64,000 nucleotides of DNA from Niabella beijingensis (GCF_020034665.1 NZ_JAIQDI010000002.1:868001-932000); one strand, 5' to 3'; positions 27,659 to 37,101 are shown, numbered from the stretch's first letter. Numbers and translations are program-made. Notes: generated by a model from the sequence alone, not told the origin.

Positions 27659-28162
27659 TCAGAATGTATACCGGGCCGAAATACCGGCGTTCGGATAAAA
27701 ACCGTTGTAGTAATCGTAGGCTTCCACAACATGAAATGTGGGACGCACATCGGCGGAAACCGCAAGCGGTATATTTTTGAATTTATAATCGGCCCCCGCA
27801 GTAGGATAAAGCCCCAGGTTAAATCCCTTCCGGTCGTCGAAATTGGAAAAGGAATTGGAAGCCACAAGACCGCCGCCCACAAACCATTTCAATCCCGCAA
27901 CAGGTTTTATATCGAAGTGATGCTGATAGGCAGCAGAAGCGGACACATTGGTCCATTTGTACGATCCGGCACTGTAAGGACGGATGCCCAGGTCGATTTC
28001 GAGTGCGGCCGCATCGGTAAGGAACGTTTTGTAAGCAGCTGAGGCGATATCGTAATAACCACTTCCAAGACGTAGTCCGATCGATTGTTTGTAGTCGCTT
28101 TGGGCAAAGATCGCAGTGGCGGCAAAAACGCTGACTGCAACGAATGTCAGTTTCAATTTCAT
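27659..28162 (-). CDS. Small outer-membrane beta-barrel protein
   Basis: 167 residues. A signal peptide (MKLKLTFVAVSVFAATAIFA-Q) is followed by alternating beta strands with aromatic girdles and a C-terminal strand ending ARYTF, compatible with an 8-stranded OmpA/OmpW-like barrel (for example SIGLRLGSGYYDIAS, LKWFVGGGLVAS). No plug or periplasmic domain. The function is unknown. It is transcribed alone, next to the suf promoter but with its own terminator. Confidence 0.8.
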   Translation of the reverse strand: MKLKLTFVAVSVFAATAIFAQSDYKQSIGLRLGSGYYDIASAAYKTFLTDAAALEIDLGIRPYSAGSYKWTNVSASAAYQHHFDIKPVAGLKWFVGGGLVASNSFSNFDDRKGFNLGLYPTAGADYKFKNIPLAVSADVRPTFHVVEAYDYYNGFYPNAGISARYTF

Positions 28163-28759
28163 AATTCAATTTTTTTGCAAAGCTAACAGAATCAATCACT
28201 TAAAAAATACCTGTTTTCAGGTAGTTTCAATTAGCCGACCCGTTTTGCGTCACCTGTTGCTGTTCCGCCCTGTGTGGCGCGGCCAAGGGGGTATGTGAGG
28301 TGACTGCCGCCGGGGACGGGCATATGCTCTTCTCTTCTTACGGAGTAGTTCCGGTTACGTATCCTTATTTGAATACCATGCAGCAGTGTGCTTTGCTTCG
28401 GTCCGGTGCAAGACCAATGGAGTTAGGTTTATTATTTTTTATTTTATTCAGATTTCTTTAATTTCAATTTGTGTACGTACACGTAAATGATGCGACACAG
28501 AGCTTTTTTCAGCGGAAAGAACGGGATGCGACGTCCGTCCGCGGGCTTTTTTTAACGGATGCAGCAACAGCGGCACCGGCAGCTCCTGCCGGCCGGCAAT
28601 AGTGTAAGCATCAGAACCCGCCTGTACTTTGCTGCTGACAACTGCTTTTACACCATCATAAGCTCATTGCAGCCCGGGCCGGGAATGCCCTCCGGGTGCA
28701 GCAAAGGACACTGATATTTATTCAAACCCAGTAACAACAGGAACAATCAACCAGCGGAA
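28163..28759. other. Non-coding upstream region of the ceramidase/amidohydrolase cluster
   Basis: No gene is visible in these 597 bases. The A/T-rich centre (28428-28470) precedes a perfect 12-bp palindrome at 28471-28482. The rest is GC-rich without a consensus -7 element. It probably holds the control region of the cluster starting at 28760. Confidence 0.5.
28471..28482. promoter_or_regulatory. Perfect palindrome GTGTACGTACAC
   Basis: A 12-bp perfect palindrome of the size bound by dimeric regulators, 278 bases upstream of the cluster gene at 28760. A regulator family cannot be assigned; no regulator gene is adjacent. Confidence 0.4.
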
Positions 28760-30097
28760 ATGAGAAAGACAACAGCAGCGGCAGATCGTGAGGAAAGGAG
28801 TGGGGCAACCAGCAGCGCGCCCATTACAGCAAGGATCTATGATTCCGGATTTGAAGATGCACACGATACGTATAATGCCCTTTCTGAAGGCAGTGACGGA
28901 AATATTTATTACGTATTATCGTCGCAGCAATATGATGCCGGGGGACGGTTCTATGTATACAATCCCAGGGAAGACGATATCCGGCTGATCGGTGACCTGA
29001 CGGAATTATGCGGGGAAGGACAAGGCCAGGCCATTGCTCAGGGCAAAAGCCATGTAGCGTTCTATGAATCCGGAGACAAACTTTATTTTTCAACGCATGT
29101 GGGTTATTATGAACTAATAGACGGAATGGACCGGCTGCCACAGCATCCGCCTCCCGGCTACGAGCGGTACCCCGGCGGGCATATACTGGCTTATGATATG
29201 AGCAGTAATGAAACAACGGTACTGGCAACAATGCCGGATGGGGAGGGCGTCGTATCGATGGTAATGGATCCGCTGCGGGAGCACATCTTTTGCATTACCT
29301 GGCCTGCCGGTAATTTTATTTTCTATCGGGTAAAAACGGGCAGGCTGCTCAACAAGGGACGGGTGAATGCATCCGGTGAGAAAGGTATGCCCGGTGATGA
29401 TTTCCGTTCTTTATGCCGGTCATTGTTTATAGATCCGCGCGATGGCAGGGTCTATTACTCCACTGCGGAGGGCGATATCTGCTGTTATGATGCAGTTGCA
29501 GATCGTATGTGGTCTGTCGGGGAGGCGGACCTGAAAAAAGATTATTTCGGGCAGTATGATTACCGGCAACCCGGCAGCATGTCCTATAACTGGCGCAAGA
29601 TATTCTGGCATCCGGAGCATCAGGTAGCATACGGGATCCATGGAAACTCGGGATACCTTTTTTCATTTGATCCGGCGCTTAAACAGGTACAGCTGCACGA
29701 CCGCCTGACCTCAGTACCATCGCAGCGCAGCGGCATGTTCGATCAGTTCAGCTATGGCTACCTGGGGTTTACACTCGGACCCGATCAAGAAACCATCTAT
29801 TATTTAACAGGAGGACCGGTGTATGAGAACGGCCGGCTGTTGCGGGGTGCGGCATCGGTTACCAAGGGCGCTGCGCGGGGGGTGGAGAACCTGCACCTGG
29901 TTACCTATCATCTTTTATCGGGTCATTACACCGATCATGGGCCGGTATTTTATGAGAACGGAGAACGTCCGTTGTACGTGAATTCGATTGCTGTGGCCGG
30001 GGACGGGAATATCTATACCCTGGCGCGTATCAACCGCAATGGCAAACAGGTGACCGACCTGATCCGCTTTCGCAATCCCCTGTTTGCAGGAACCTGA
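28760..30097 (+). CDS. Predicted beta-propeller protein of unknown function
   Basis: 445 residues without a clear signal peptide; the N-terminal 25 residues are low-complexity and the true start may be later. The body has repeated blade-like units: GSDGNIYYVLSS, DKLYFSTHVGYY, REHIFCITWPAGNFIFY, DGRVYYSTAEGDICCYD, HQVAYGIHGNSGYLFSFD, QETIYYLTGGP and DGNIYTLARINRNG. This pattern fits a six- or seven-bladed propeller of the YVTN/SMP-30-like kind. It is the first gene of a four-gene plus-strand cluster with a ceramidase-like hydrolase and two amidohydrolases. The ligand is not known. Confidence 0.7.
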   Translation: MRKTTAAADREERSGATSSAPITARIYDSGFEDAHDTYNALSEGSDGNIYYVLSSQQYDAGGRFYVYNPREDDIRLIGDLTELCGEGQGQAIAQGKSHVAFYESGDKLYFSTHVGYYELIDGMDRLPQHPPPGYERYPGGHILAYDMSSNETTVLATMPDGEGVVSMVMDPLREHIFCITWPAGNFIFYRVKTGRLLNKGRVNASGEKGMPGDDFRSLCRSLFIDPRDGRVYYSTAEGDICCYDAVADRMWSVGEADLKKDYFGQYDYRQPGSMSYNWRKIFWHPEHQVAYGIHGNSGYLFSFDPALKQVQLHDRLTSVPSQRSGMFDQFSYGYLGFTLGPDQETIYYLTGGPVYENGRLLRGAASVTKGAARGVENLHLVTYHLLSGHYTDHGPVFYENGERPLYVNSIAVAGDGNIYTLARINRNGKQVTDLIRFRNPLFAGT

Positions 30098-30167
30098 AGC
30101 CGGGACAGATGGATTAAAAACCGGTATTTATCCCGGAAGGGCTGGAACAACAATAAAATAAACAGCG

Positions 30168-31517
30168 ATGAGAACGTTTTTCCTGGTGCTATTGCTGCAG
30201 GTAGTTACCAATACCGGTGTTGCTGCACAAACAGTAAAAGCCGGCGTGGGACGTAAGGTCATTACGCCCGAAATGCCCTACTGGCTTACCGGTTATGCGG
30301 CACGCAGCAAACCTGCTGTGGAAAAAATTCACGATCTGTGGACAAAGGCACTGGTGATTGAAACGGATACCGGGAATAAAGTGGCGTTTGTGACCACAGA
30401 TGTTTTAGGGCTTACGCCGGAGATACATACCATGCTGGTAAGCACACTTGGCGAGCGCTATGGATTCAGGGAATCGGATCTGGTGTTCAATGCGTCTCAT
30501 ACGCATTCAGGGCCCATGATATGGCCGTCCCTGGAAATGATCGGCGATTTTGATTCCTCCGCCATCGGGGCATTTGCAGCCTATAAAAAATTCCTCATCC
30601 GGCAGATCACGGGCGCCGTGGAAATGGCGATGGACAACCTGCTCCCTGCCCGGTTAAGTACGGGACACGGTACGGCAGCGTTTGCAATGAACAGAAGACA
30701 GCCGGTGAACGGGAAAATAATCAACGGCAAAAATCCCGGAGGAAATAAGGACCACGATGTACCGGTGCTGAAAGTAACAAATACATCAGGTGTTGTGCGG
30801 GCGATCTTATTCGGCTATGCCTGTCATAATACCACAATGGGCGGAGACAACTACCGGATCAGCGGCGATTATGCCGGGTTTGCCCAGCTGGACCTGGAAC
30901 AGGCGTATCCGGGGGCTACGGCGCTTTTTTTTACCGGGTGTGCGGGGGACCAGAATCCGCAGCCGAGAGGTACGGTTGCGCTTGCAGAACAACACGGACG
31001 CGAATTATCCGGTGCTGTTAAAGCGGTGCTGGCGCACACCATGCGGCCGGTGGGCAATACCGTGAAATCGGCGATGCGTACCATTCCGCTCTCATTTGTG
31101 CCCTTTGATGTACGGAAGTACAAGGAAGAATTGGAAAAGGGGACCATTTTTGAACAACGCCGCGCCCGGCTGATGCTTCAGGCCTATAACAGAGGATGGG
31201 AGGTGACCCGCTACTGGTATCCTGTGCAGGTATTGCGGTTTGGAAAAGACCTGACCTTTATTTCATTGGGTGGTGAGGTGGTGGTAGACTATGCGCTGAG
31301 GCTAAAGGAAATGTATCCGCGCGAAAACCTGTTTGTATCCGGTTACTGCAATCATGTAATGGGATATATCCCTACCAAAAAGATATTGAAGGAAGGGGGC
31401 TATGAGGCCAATGAAAACCTGATCTATTACGGAATGCCGGGCCCCTTCCGTGAAGATGTGGAGGAAACGATTGTTTCAGCGCTCCGGCAGGTACTGCGCC
31501 GGCTGGGAGTAAAATAA
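30168..31517 (+). CDS. Neutral/alkaline ceramidase N-domain-like hydrolase
   Basis: 449 residues with a signal peptide (about 20 residues, ending GVAAQ). Zinc-site histidines of neutral ceramidases are visible in NASHTHSGP (about residue 107) and YACHNTTMGGDNYRISGDYAG. In true neutral ceramidases the nucleophile serine lies in a GDVSPN motif; here the equivalent reads GCAGDQNPQP, so Gln replaces Ser. It also lacks the C-terminal immunoglobulin-like domain and is shorter. I therefore call it family-like and do not assign ceramide hydrolysis. It is a secreted or periplasmic enzyme in the 28.7-33.4 kb cluster. Confidence 0.75.
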   Translation: MRTFFLVLLLQVVTNTGVAAQTVKAGVGRKVITPEMPYWLTGYAARSKPAVEKIHDLWTKALVIETDTGNKVAFVTTDVLGLTPEIHTMLVSTLGERYGFRESDLVFNASHTHSGPMIWPSLEMIGDFDSSAIGAFAAYKKFLIRQITGAVEMAMDNLLPARLSTGHGTAAFAMNRRQPVNGKIINGKNPGGNKDHDVPVLKVTNTSGVVRAILFGYACHNTTMGGDNYRISGDYAGFAQLDLEQAYPGATALFFTGCAGDQNPQPRGTVALAEQHGRELSGAVKAVLAHTMRPVGNTVKSAMRTIPLSFVPFDVRKYKEELEKGTIFEQRRARLMLQAYNRGWEVTRYWYPVQVLRFGKDLTFISLGGEVVVDYALRLKEMYPRENLFVSGYCNHVMGYIPTKKILKEGGYEANENLIYYGMPGPFREDVEETIVSALRQVLRRLGVK

Positions 31518-31648
31518 AGCAACAATGAAATCCTGGCCCGGTCCTGCCCGGGAACCAGATAAATAACGGGCAGCAGCTCAAGGTTTCCGGCAACGGGGCA
31601 TTATGGGGAGGCAGACCGGATCTTTTAAATGTGTTTTAAAACAGTACT

Positions 31649-32605
31649 ATGGAATATTTCAACAGAAGAAAATTCATGAAAACGACTGCCGCGTCCATGG
31701 CCGGGATTGTCCTGCCGTTCGGGTCTCCGGCGGCAGTGGGAGACGGGCCGGGTACGCCCGCCGGCGTCAGCAAAGGATTCGACCTGATGCAGGAGGTGAT
31801 GAAGTACCCCAAGCTGGATGCACATGTACATGTTTACCTGGGAAAGGCCGGCCCCGAGGACAACGTGCGTTTTTTTGAGCGACTGGGATTTACCCGGATG
31901 TTCATTTCCCGGCCGGTAACTGCAGGTATCGATTCGGGAAAAGGGACGCCCGACGAGTTCCGCCGCTCCAACGATATTGTATATCAGTGTGTAAAAAAAT
32001 ATCCGGATAAACTGACCGGAATGTTCACCCTCAACCCGGAACACGCAAAAGAGTCGCTGGAGGAGATAAAGAGAAGTGTGGACCGGGGTATGGTGGGATT
32101 AAAGGTCTATCACCAGGTAAAGATCAACAACCCGCTTTTTTATCCGGTGATCGAAAAGATGATCGATCTGAAGATGATCATTCTCATGCATGCAGAAGCC
32201 ACATTGGGGGTCGCCGGTTACCGGATGAAATATGATAAAGGCATACGACCACAGGCCTCGCTTCCGGAAGATTTTGCGGATGTTGCAAAAAGATACCCGG
32301 AGGCCCTGTTCCAGTATGCCCATATCGGCGGCGGTACCGACTGGGAATATGCCTGCAAAATATTACGGCACAGTCCGAATGTATACCTGGATACCTCAGG
32401 AAGCAACAATGAAGAACATATGATCGATTTTGCCGTGAAGGAAGTGGGCATCGACCGGCTGCTGTTCGGGTCGGATAATATGTTTTACCAGAGCATTGGC
32501 AAGGTCCTGTGTTCCGGCCTGACAGATGCGCAGAAACGGAAACTGTTTTTTGAAAACTACAATACGATACTGAAAAAAGGAGGATATCATGTTGATCGAC
32601 TGTAA
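31649..32605 (+). CDS. Tat-signal amidohydrolase family protein
   Basis: 318 residues. The N-terminus has a twin-arginine signal (NRRKFMKTTAASMAG), so it should be exported folded, metal included. The TIM-barrel metallo-hydrolase ligands are visible: DAHVHV (HxH, about residues 53-55), LMHAEA, AHIGGG and the catalytic Asp in FGSDN near residue 275. Related to the amidohydrolase 2 / decarboxylase group (COG2159). The final 17 bases overlap the next gene, a second amidohydrolase. Substrate unknown; an acyl or lactone substrate is only a guess. Confidence 0.82.
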   Translation: MEYFNRRKFMKTTAASMAGIVLPFGSPAAVGDGPGTPAGVSKGFDLMQEVMKYPKLDAHVHVYLGKAGPEDNVRFFERLGFTRMFISRPVTAGIDSGKGTPDEFRRSNDIVYQCVKKYPDKLTGMFTLNPEHAKESLEEIKRSVDRGMVGLKVYHQVKINNPLFYPVIEKMIDLKMIILMHAEATLGVAGYRMKYDKGIRPQASLPEDFADVAKRYPEALFQYAHIGGGTDWEYACKILRHSPNVYLDTSGSNNEEHMIDFAVKEVGIDRLLFGSDNMFYQSIGKVLCSGLTDAQKRKLFFENYNTILKKGGYHVDRL

Positions 32606-33380
32606 TGCCTATATAGGGCACTGGCCCTTTAAACAACTGCAACACAATACCTGTAAGGCTTTGCTGCAACGGATGGATCAGTTCGGCGTAGCGCTGTCAC
32701 TGGTGAGCAATCTTAACGGTATCTTTTATAAAAATACACAGGTGGCCAATGAAGAGTTGTATGATGAGATCCGGTCGGACCATCGTTTTGGCAAACGGCT
32801 GCTTCCGTTTGCCATCATTAATCCGGTATATGCGACCTGGAAAGAGGACCTTGAGATCTGCGTAAAGAAAATGGGCATGCGGGGGGTGCGCTTATATCCG
32901 CACTATCATGATTATGATATCACAGAGCCACCCGTGATCGAGCTGGTGCAACGGGCAAGAGACCTGGGAGTGCCGGTAGCCTTTCCCCTGCGGATGGTAG
33001 ACTCCCGGCAACGGTCGTGGATGGACCTGGAAAAAGAATGGACATTAAAGGAATTTATTCCCATTGTAAAACGGGTACCCGATGCCCGTTATCTGTTTTT
33101 AAATATTGCAACGGGAATGGCACTCGGTCCCGAGGAAATGACTGTTTTAAAAGCGGCTGATTTTATTTTTGATACCTCTGGAAGAAGTCTGCAGTACATG
33201 GATGTGCTGCTGAAGAATTTCGGACCGGAAAAATTTGCTTTTGGCACTCATGCCCCCATTCTGGATTATCTGACGGGCTTATTGCGGATCGAAAGTCTTA
33301 GTGCTTCTGAAGCTACAGCGGCCGATAAGGAGTTACTGCGTTCGGGCAATATCCGGCGGCTGCTGAAACTGGAAGGATGA
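32589..33380 (+). CDS. Amidohydrolase-fold protein lacking the canonical HxH motif
   Basis: 263 residues without a signal peptide. The fold resembles the neighbour's (LIDCNAYIGHWPF at the start, GVRLYPHYHDYDI, FAFGTHAPILDY near the end), but the usual N-terminal HxH is reduced to NAYIGH, and the C-terminal GSD is GTH. The metal site is therefore altered, or the protein is a non-catalytic partner. It overlaps the Tat-signal amidohydrolase by 17 bases, so the two are coupled. One is exported and the other cytoplasmic, which is unusual for a direct partner. Confidence 0.72.
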   Translation: MLIDCNAYIGHWPFKQLQHNTCKALLQRMDQFGVALSLVSNLNGIFYKNTQVANEELYDEIRSDHRFGKRLLPFAIINPVYATWKEDLEICVKKMGMRGVRLYPHYHDYDITEPPVIELVQRARDLGVPVAFPLRMVDSRQRSWMDLEKEWTLKEFIPIVKRVPDARYLFLNIATGMALGPEEMTVLKAADFIFDTSGRSLQYMDVLLKNFGPEKFAFGTHAPILDYLTGLLRIESLSASEATAADKELLRSGNIRRLLKLEG

Positions 33381-33459
33381 ACCGTCCTATCTGTTTCAAC
33401 CGGCCATAGCGGCTCCTGACGGCGCTTGTTCCGTCGCCTGATGTTTCCGCTTCCGGAAG

Positions 33460-33490
33460 TTGGAAAAAAGGCTGCAGTTTAATATATTTG
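33460..33490 (+). promoter_or_regulatory. Promoter of the NfeD-flotillin pair
   Basis: TTG (33460-33462) and TATATTTG (33483-33490) are separated by 20 bases, a good match to the Bacteroidota consensus. The ATG is 64 bases downstream. Confidence 0.7.
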
Positions 33491-33554
33491 TAGGGAATAG
33501 TTTACTGCTGATGATGATAATATATTACAACGCTGTACCTAATCTATTTAAAAT

Positions 33555-34121
33555 ATGAATGCATTTTTTGAAGGAATGCCTGGCCTGCTCCAGGGTTTCT
33601 GGTGGGTAGCCATAATTACCAGTATTATTTTTCTGATACAGACCATTCTGACCTTTGCTGGAGGGCATGGAGCTGATGGTATCAACGCGGATTTCGACGG
33701 GGATCTTACCGGTGCCGATGCGCCGTTTCAGATGTTTTCCCTGAGAAACCTGATCAATTTCCTGATGGGCTTCGGCTGGACCGGCGTGGCCTTTTTCCGG
33801 TCGATCGATAGTAAGGGATTGCTGATCGCCCTTGCTGTGATAGTGGGTCTGTTTTTTGTGCTGCTGTTTTTCTTTGTCATCCGCCAGTTGCTCAAACTTA
33901 CGGAAGACAATACATTTAAGGCAGAAAGCCTCATCGGTAAGTCCGGCGCCGTATATCTGCCCATCCCTGAAAACCGGAGCGGCGTGGGAAAGATCCAGAT
34001 CAGCTATAACAATACCAGTCATGAATTAGCTGCTGTTACGGATGGAGAACGCCTGTTGTCAGGTACGCGGGTAAAGGTGCTGGATATCGAAGACCGTATA
34101 TTAATTGTAACTAAAATCTAA
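33555..34121 (+). CDS. NfeD/YuaF-like membrane protein
   Basis: 188 residues. Transmembrane segments at about 16-36, 65-82 and 92-112 are followed by a soluble C-terminal OB-fold typical of NfeD-like proteins (about 120-188; ESLIGKSGAVYLPIPENRSGVGKI, GTRVKVLDIEDRILIV). Such proteins pair with flotillins in membrane microdomains. The flotillin gene begins 17 bases downstream, supporting that role. Promoter at 33460-33490. Confidence 0.82.
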   Translation: MNAFFEGMPGLLQGFWWVAIITSIIFLIQTILTFAGGHGADGINADFDGDLTGADAPFQMFSLRNLINFLMGFGWTGVAFFRSIDSKGLLIALAVIVGLFFVLLFFFVIRQLLKLTEDNTFKAESLIGKSGAVYLPIPENRSGVGKIQISYNNTSHELAAVTDGERLLSGTRVKVLDIEDRILIVTKI

Positions 34122-34138
34122 TAAAAAAACAACCACTC

Positions 34139-35665
34139 ATGAATTTTGACGGACCTTTTATTCTGATCCTTGTAGGAGCACTGATTCTCTTTGTTACGAT
34201 CGTCTCACTTATTTCCCGGTATAAGCGCTGCCCTTCCGACAAGATCCTTGTGATTTACGGTAAAACAGGCGGCAGCTCGGCACGCTGTGTACACGGAGGC
34301 GGGGCCTTTATCTGGCCGGTGATACAGGATTTTGCTTACCTGGATCTGAAACCCATTTCCATCGAAGCCAACCTTACCAATGCACTGTCGCGCCAGAACA
34401 TCCGCGTGGATGTACCCTGCCGGTTCACGATCGCGATCTCCACAGAACCCGACAGTATGGGTAATGCGGCAGAACGCCTGCTGGGACTGAGCCCTGACCA
34501 GATACAGGAACTTTCCAAAGATATCCTTTTCGGACAGCTGCGCCTGGTGATCGCTACAATGACCATCGAGGAGATCAACTCCGACCGGGATAAATTCCTT
34601 GACAACATTTCGAAGAACGTAGATACAGAGCTGAAGAAGATCGGCCTCAAACTGATCAACGTAAACGTTACGGATATCCGTGATGAATCCGGTTATATCG
34701 AAGCGCTGGGTAAGGAAGCCGCAGCGAAAGCGATCAATGAAGCCATTGTTAGCGTGGCAGAGCAAACAAAGATCGGGGAAACCGGTAAGGCCATCGCCGA
34801 CCGGGAAAAGGACACCCAGATCGCGGAAACTACCCGCGATCGTGATGTAAAAATTGCCATTACACAAAAAGATAAAGAGATCAGTATCGCTTCAGCCGGA
34901 AAGGACGAAGCCATTGGGAAGGCTGAAGCAGAACGGGATGCCCGGATCGCGACTTCCATGGCCAACTCCCTGGCGGTAAAAGGGGAGAACGACGCAAAGA
35001 TCACCATTGCCAATTCCGACGCGCTGCGTCGCGAAAAAGAAGCCGAAGCGCTGAAGATCGCGGTGACCGCAGAAAAAGTGCAGTCGGCAAAGGCGCTGGA
35101 AGAATCGTACCTGGCCGAACAAAAGGCGGAACAGGCGCGTGCGGAAAGAGAGCGCTCCACCCAGAATGCGAACGTGGTGATACCGGCGCAGATCGCAAAA
35201 CAAAAGGTCATCATTGATGCAGAGGCGGATGCAGAACGGATCCGTCTGAACGCAAAGGGAGAGGCGGATGCGATCTTTGCAAAAATGGAAGCAGAAGCAA
35301 AAGGGTTGCTGGAGATCCTTACCAAACAGGCAGAAGGATATGATAAGGTAGTGCGGGCCGCAGGCGGTGATTCTACCAATGCCTTCCAGTTGCTGCTGCT
35401 GGAGAAATTACCGGACCTGGTGCGCACACAGGTGGAAGCCGTGAAGAATATCAAGATCGATAAGGTGACCGTTTGGGATGGCGGCAACAGTGAGAACGGA
35501 AATGGCTCTACTGCTAATTTCGTTCAGGGACTGATGAAATCGGTACCACCGCTGAACGATCTTTTTAATATGGCGGGACTGAACCTGCCCAGCTATCTGA
35601 AAGGGGAAGATCCGAAGAATAAGGACCTGCCCGTAACAGATCTGCCCGCAGAACCCAAGGGATAA
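34139..35665 (+). CDS. Flotillin family protein
   Basis: 508 residues. One N-terminal transmembrane helix (about 5-25), an SPFH/band 7 domain (about 35-210, including RQNIRVDVPCRFTIAI) and a long Ala/Glu/Lys-rich coiled coil (about 210-400, repeated AEAD/AER motifs), then a C-terminal region with LKGEDPKN. Family knowledge: flotillins oligomerise on the cytoplasmic membrane and organise lipid domains. It forms a tight pair with the NfeD-like protein, and a strong terminator follows. Bacterial name floA or yqfA-like is possible but not assigned. Confidence 0.9.
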   Translation: MNFDGPFILILVGALILFVTIVSLISRYKRCPSDKILVIYGKTGGSSARCVHGGGAFIWPVIQDFAYLDLKPISIEANLTNALSRQNIRVDVPCRFTIAISTEPDSMGNAAERLLGLSPDQIQELSKDILFGQLRLVIATMTIEEINSDRDKFLDNISKNVDTELKKIGLKLINVNVTDIRDESGYIEALGKEAAAKAINEAIVSVAEQTKIGETGKAIADREKDTQIAETTRDRDVKIAITQKDKEISIASAGKDEAIGKAEAERDARIATSMANSLAVKGENDAKITIANSDALRREKEAEALKIAVTAEKVQSAKALEESYLAEQKAEQARAERERSTQNANVVIPAQIAKQKVIIDAEADAERIRLNAKGEADAIFAKMEAEAKGLLEILTKQAEGYDKVVRAAGGDSTNAFQLLLLEKLPDLVRTQVEAVKNIKIDKVTVWDGGNSENGNGSTANFVQGLMKSVPPLNDLFNMAGLNLPSYLKGEDPKNKDLPVTDLPAEPKG

Positions 35666-35677
35666 TTTTATACAGGG

Positions 35678-35722
35678 AGCTGTCTCCTGTGTTTGCAGAA
35701 ACATGGGAGACAGCTTTTTTTC
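35678..35722 (+). terminator. Terminator of the NfeD-flotillin unit
   Basis: AGCTGTCTCC pairs with GGAGACAGCT, with an inner TGTTT/AAACA stem, and is followed by a run of T. Confidence 0.9.
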
Positions 35723-35760
35723 GATCTGCAATTTTTCATCTATTAAACCCTCTTCATCTT

Positions 35761-37074
35761 ATGCCCAGCCGCAAAAAGTTTATCCGGGATGCTTTTATGG
35801 GAGCCATAGCCGTATCCGCAGTTCCGAAATTTTCCTTTGGAAAAAATGTAACAGGAATCAATCCCCAAAAAGACCAGGTACGGCTTGCCGTTATTGGTAA
35901 GGGAAGGATGGGTTCAAGTGATCTGCGCACAGCATTATCTACTGGCATGGCAACACTTGCGGGTATATGTGATATTTACGACCGCAATCTGGATGCCCTG
36001 CGGCAGCAGTCCGGAAAGGACGTGGTGTTTACAAAAGAATACCGGGAGATCCTCGACCGTAAAGACATTGATGCGGTGATCATCGGAACGCCGGATCACT
36101 GGCATCAGCGGATCGCAATAGAGGCAATGAAGGCCGGTAAAGATGTGTATTGCGAAAAACCGGTGATCCATTCGCTGCAGGAAGGCCGGGCATTGACGGA
36201 AGCACAGCAGCAAGCAGGCCGTGTCTTTCAAATGGGAAGCCAGGGCATGTCATCCTGGGGCAATAAGCTGGCAAAAGCAATGGTGGAAGCCGGACTTACA
36301 GGAACGGTGAATACCATAGAAGGGCAGTTTACCGCCGCGCCTCAGGCGTTGCGGCCCTTTGTAACGCCTCCTGAGGCCAATGAACAATCCATCTGGTGGA
36401 ACCGTTTCCTGGGCAATGCGCCCAAACGGGCATTTGATGCGCAGCGCTTTTTACAATGGCGGAACTGGAGCGATTACGGCACGGGTGTGGCAGGGGATCT
36501 TTTTGTTCATGTCATTGCCAGCGCTCATTTTATCATGAATGCGGAAGGCCCGGAAAAAGTGTATGGCACCGGTGGCATCCGTTATTATACCAACGGGTCG
36601 CGGGATACACCGGATGTATTACTGGGATACCTCGACTATCCCGGTCGCGATAAAAAAGGGGCATTCACCCTTTCGCTATCTGCGAATCTTGCAGATGGCG
36701 TATCCAAAAAATGGGGCAGTACCGATTTTACGATCAAAGGTGCGGAAGGGGTATTGACGGTAGGCTGGGATAAAGTGGTGCTGAAGACAACTGGAAAGAC
36801 CGACCCATCAAAGCTGGATGCGGTGAAGGAATGGAGTGGTGTGCCGGTCAGACTATCGGATAACGAGTATGAATTCAATGTGCCGAAAGGCTCCAAAGGT
36901 GCCCATCATGATCATTTCGTTAATTTTTTAACCACTGTACAGAATGGCGGGAAGACCGTTGCGGATACACGTTTCGGGGTACAGGCATCGGCTGCTTCGC
37001 TGCTTTGTTATGAAAGTTACCTGAAACAGAAAGCCCTCCGGTGGGATCATCAGAAGGGCAGTATAAAGGCGTAG
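35761..37074 (+). CDS. Gfo/Idh/MocA family oxidoreductase with Tat-like signal
   Basis: About 437 residues from the ATG at 35761; the open frame extends upstream into the preceding terminator and is not used. The N-terminus MPSRKKFIRDAFMGAIAVSA resembles a secreted Tat-type signal, common in this Bacteroidota family. The NAD(P) motif AVIGKGRMG (about 42-50) and the EKP motif (CEKPVIHSL, about 138) are present. Family knowledge: sugar or polyol dehydrogenase/isomerase; secreted forms act on glycans, for example glycosidases of GH109 type, but that cannot be decided here. Confidence 0.88.
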   Translation: MPSRKKFIRDAFMGAIAVSAVPKFSFGKNVTGINPQKDQVRLAVIGKGRMGSSDLRTALSTGMATLAGICDIYDRNLDALRQQSGKDVVFTKEYREILDRKDIDAVIIGTPDHWHQRIAIEAMKAGKDVYCEKPVIHSLQEGRALTEAQQQAGRVFQMGSQGMSSWGNKLAKAMVEAGLTGTVNTIEGQFTAAPQALRPFVTPPEANEQSIWWNRFLGNAPKRAFDAQRFLQWRNWSDYGTGVAGDLFVHVIASAHFIMNAEGPEKVYGTGGIRYYTNGSRDTPDVLLGYLDYPGRDKKGAFTLSLSANLADGVSKKWGSTDFTIKGAEGVLTVGWDKVVLKTTGKTDPSKLDAVKEWSGVPVRLSDNEYEFNVPKGSKGAHHDHFVNFLTTVQNGGKTVADTRFGVQASAASLLCYESYLKQKALRWDHQKGSIKA

Positions 37075-37101
37075 TACAGCACAACCTGTCACGCTGATCT
37101 G

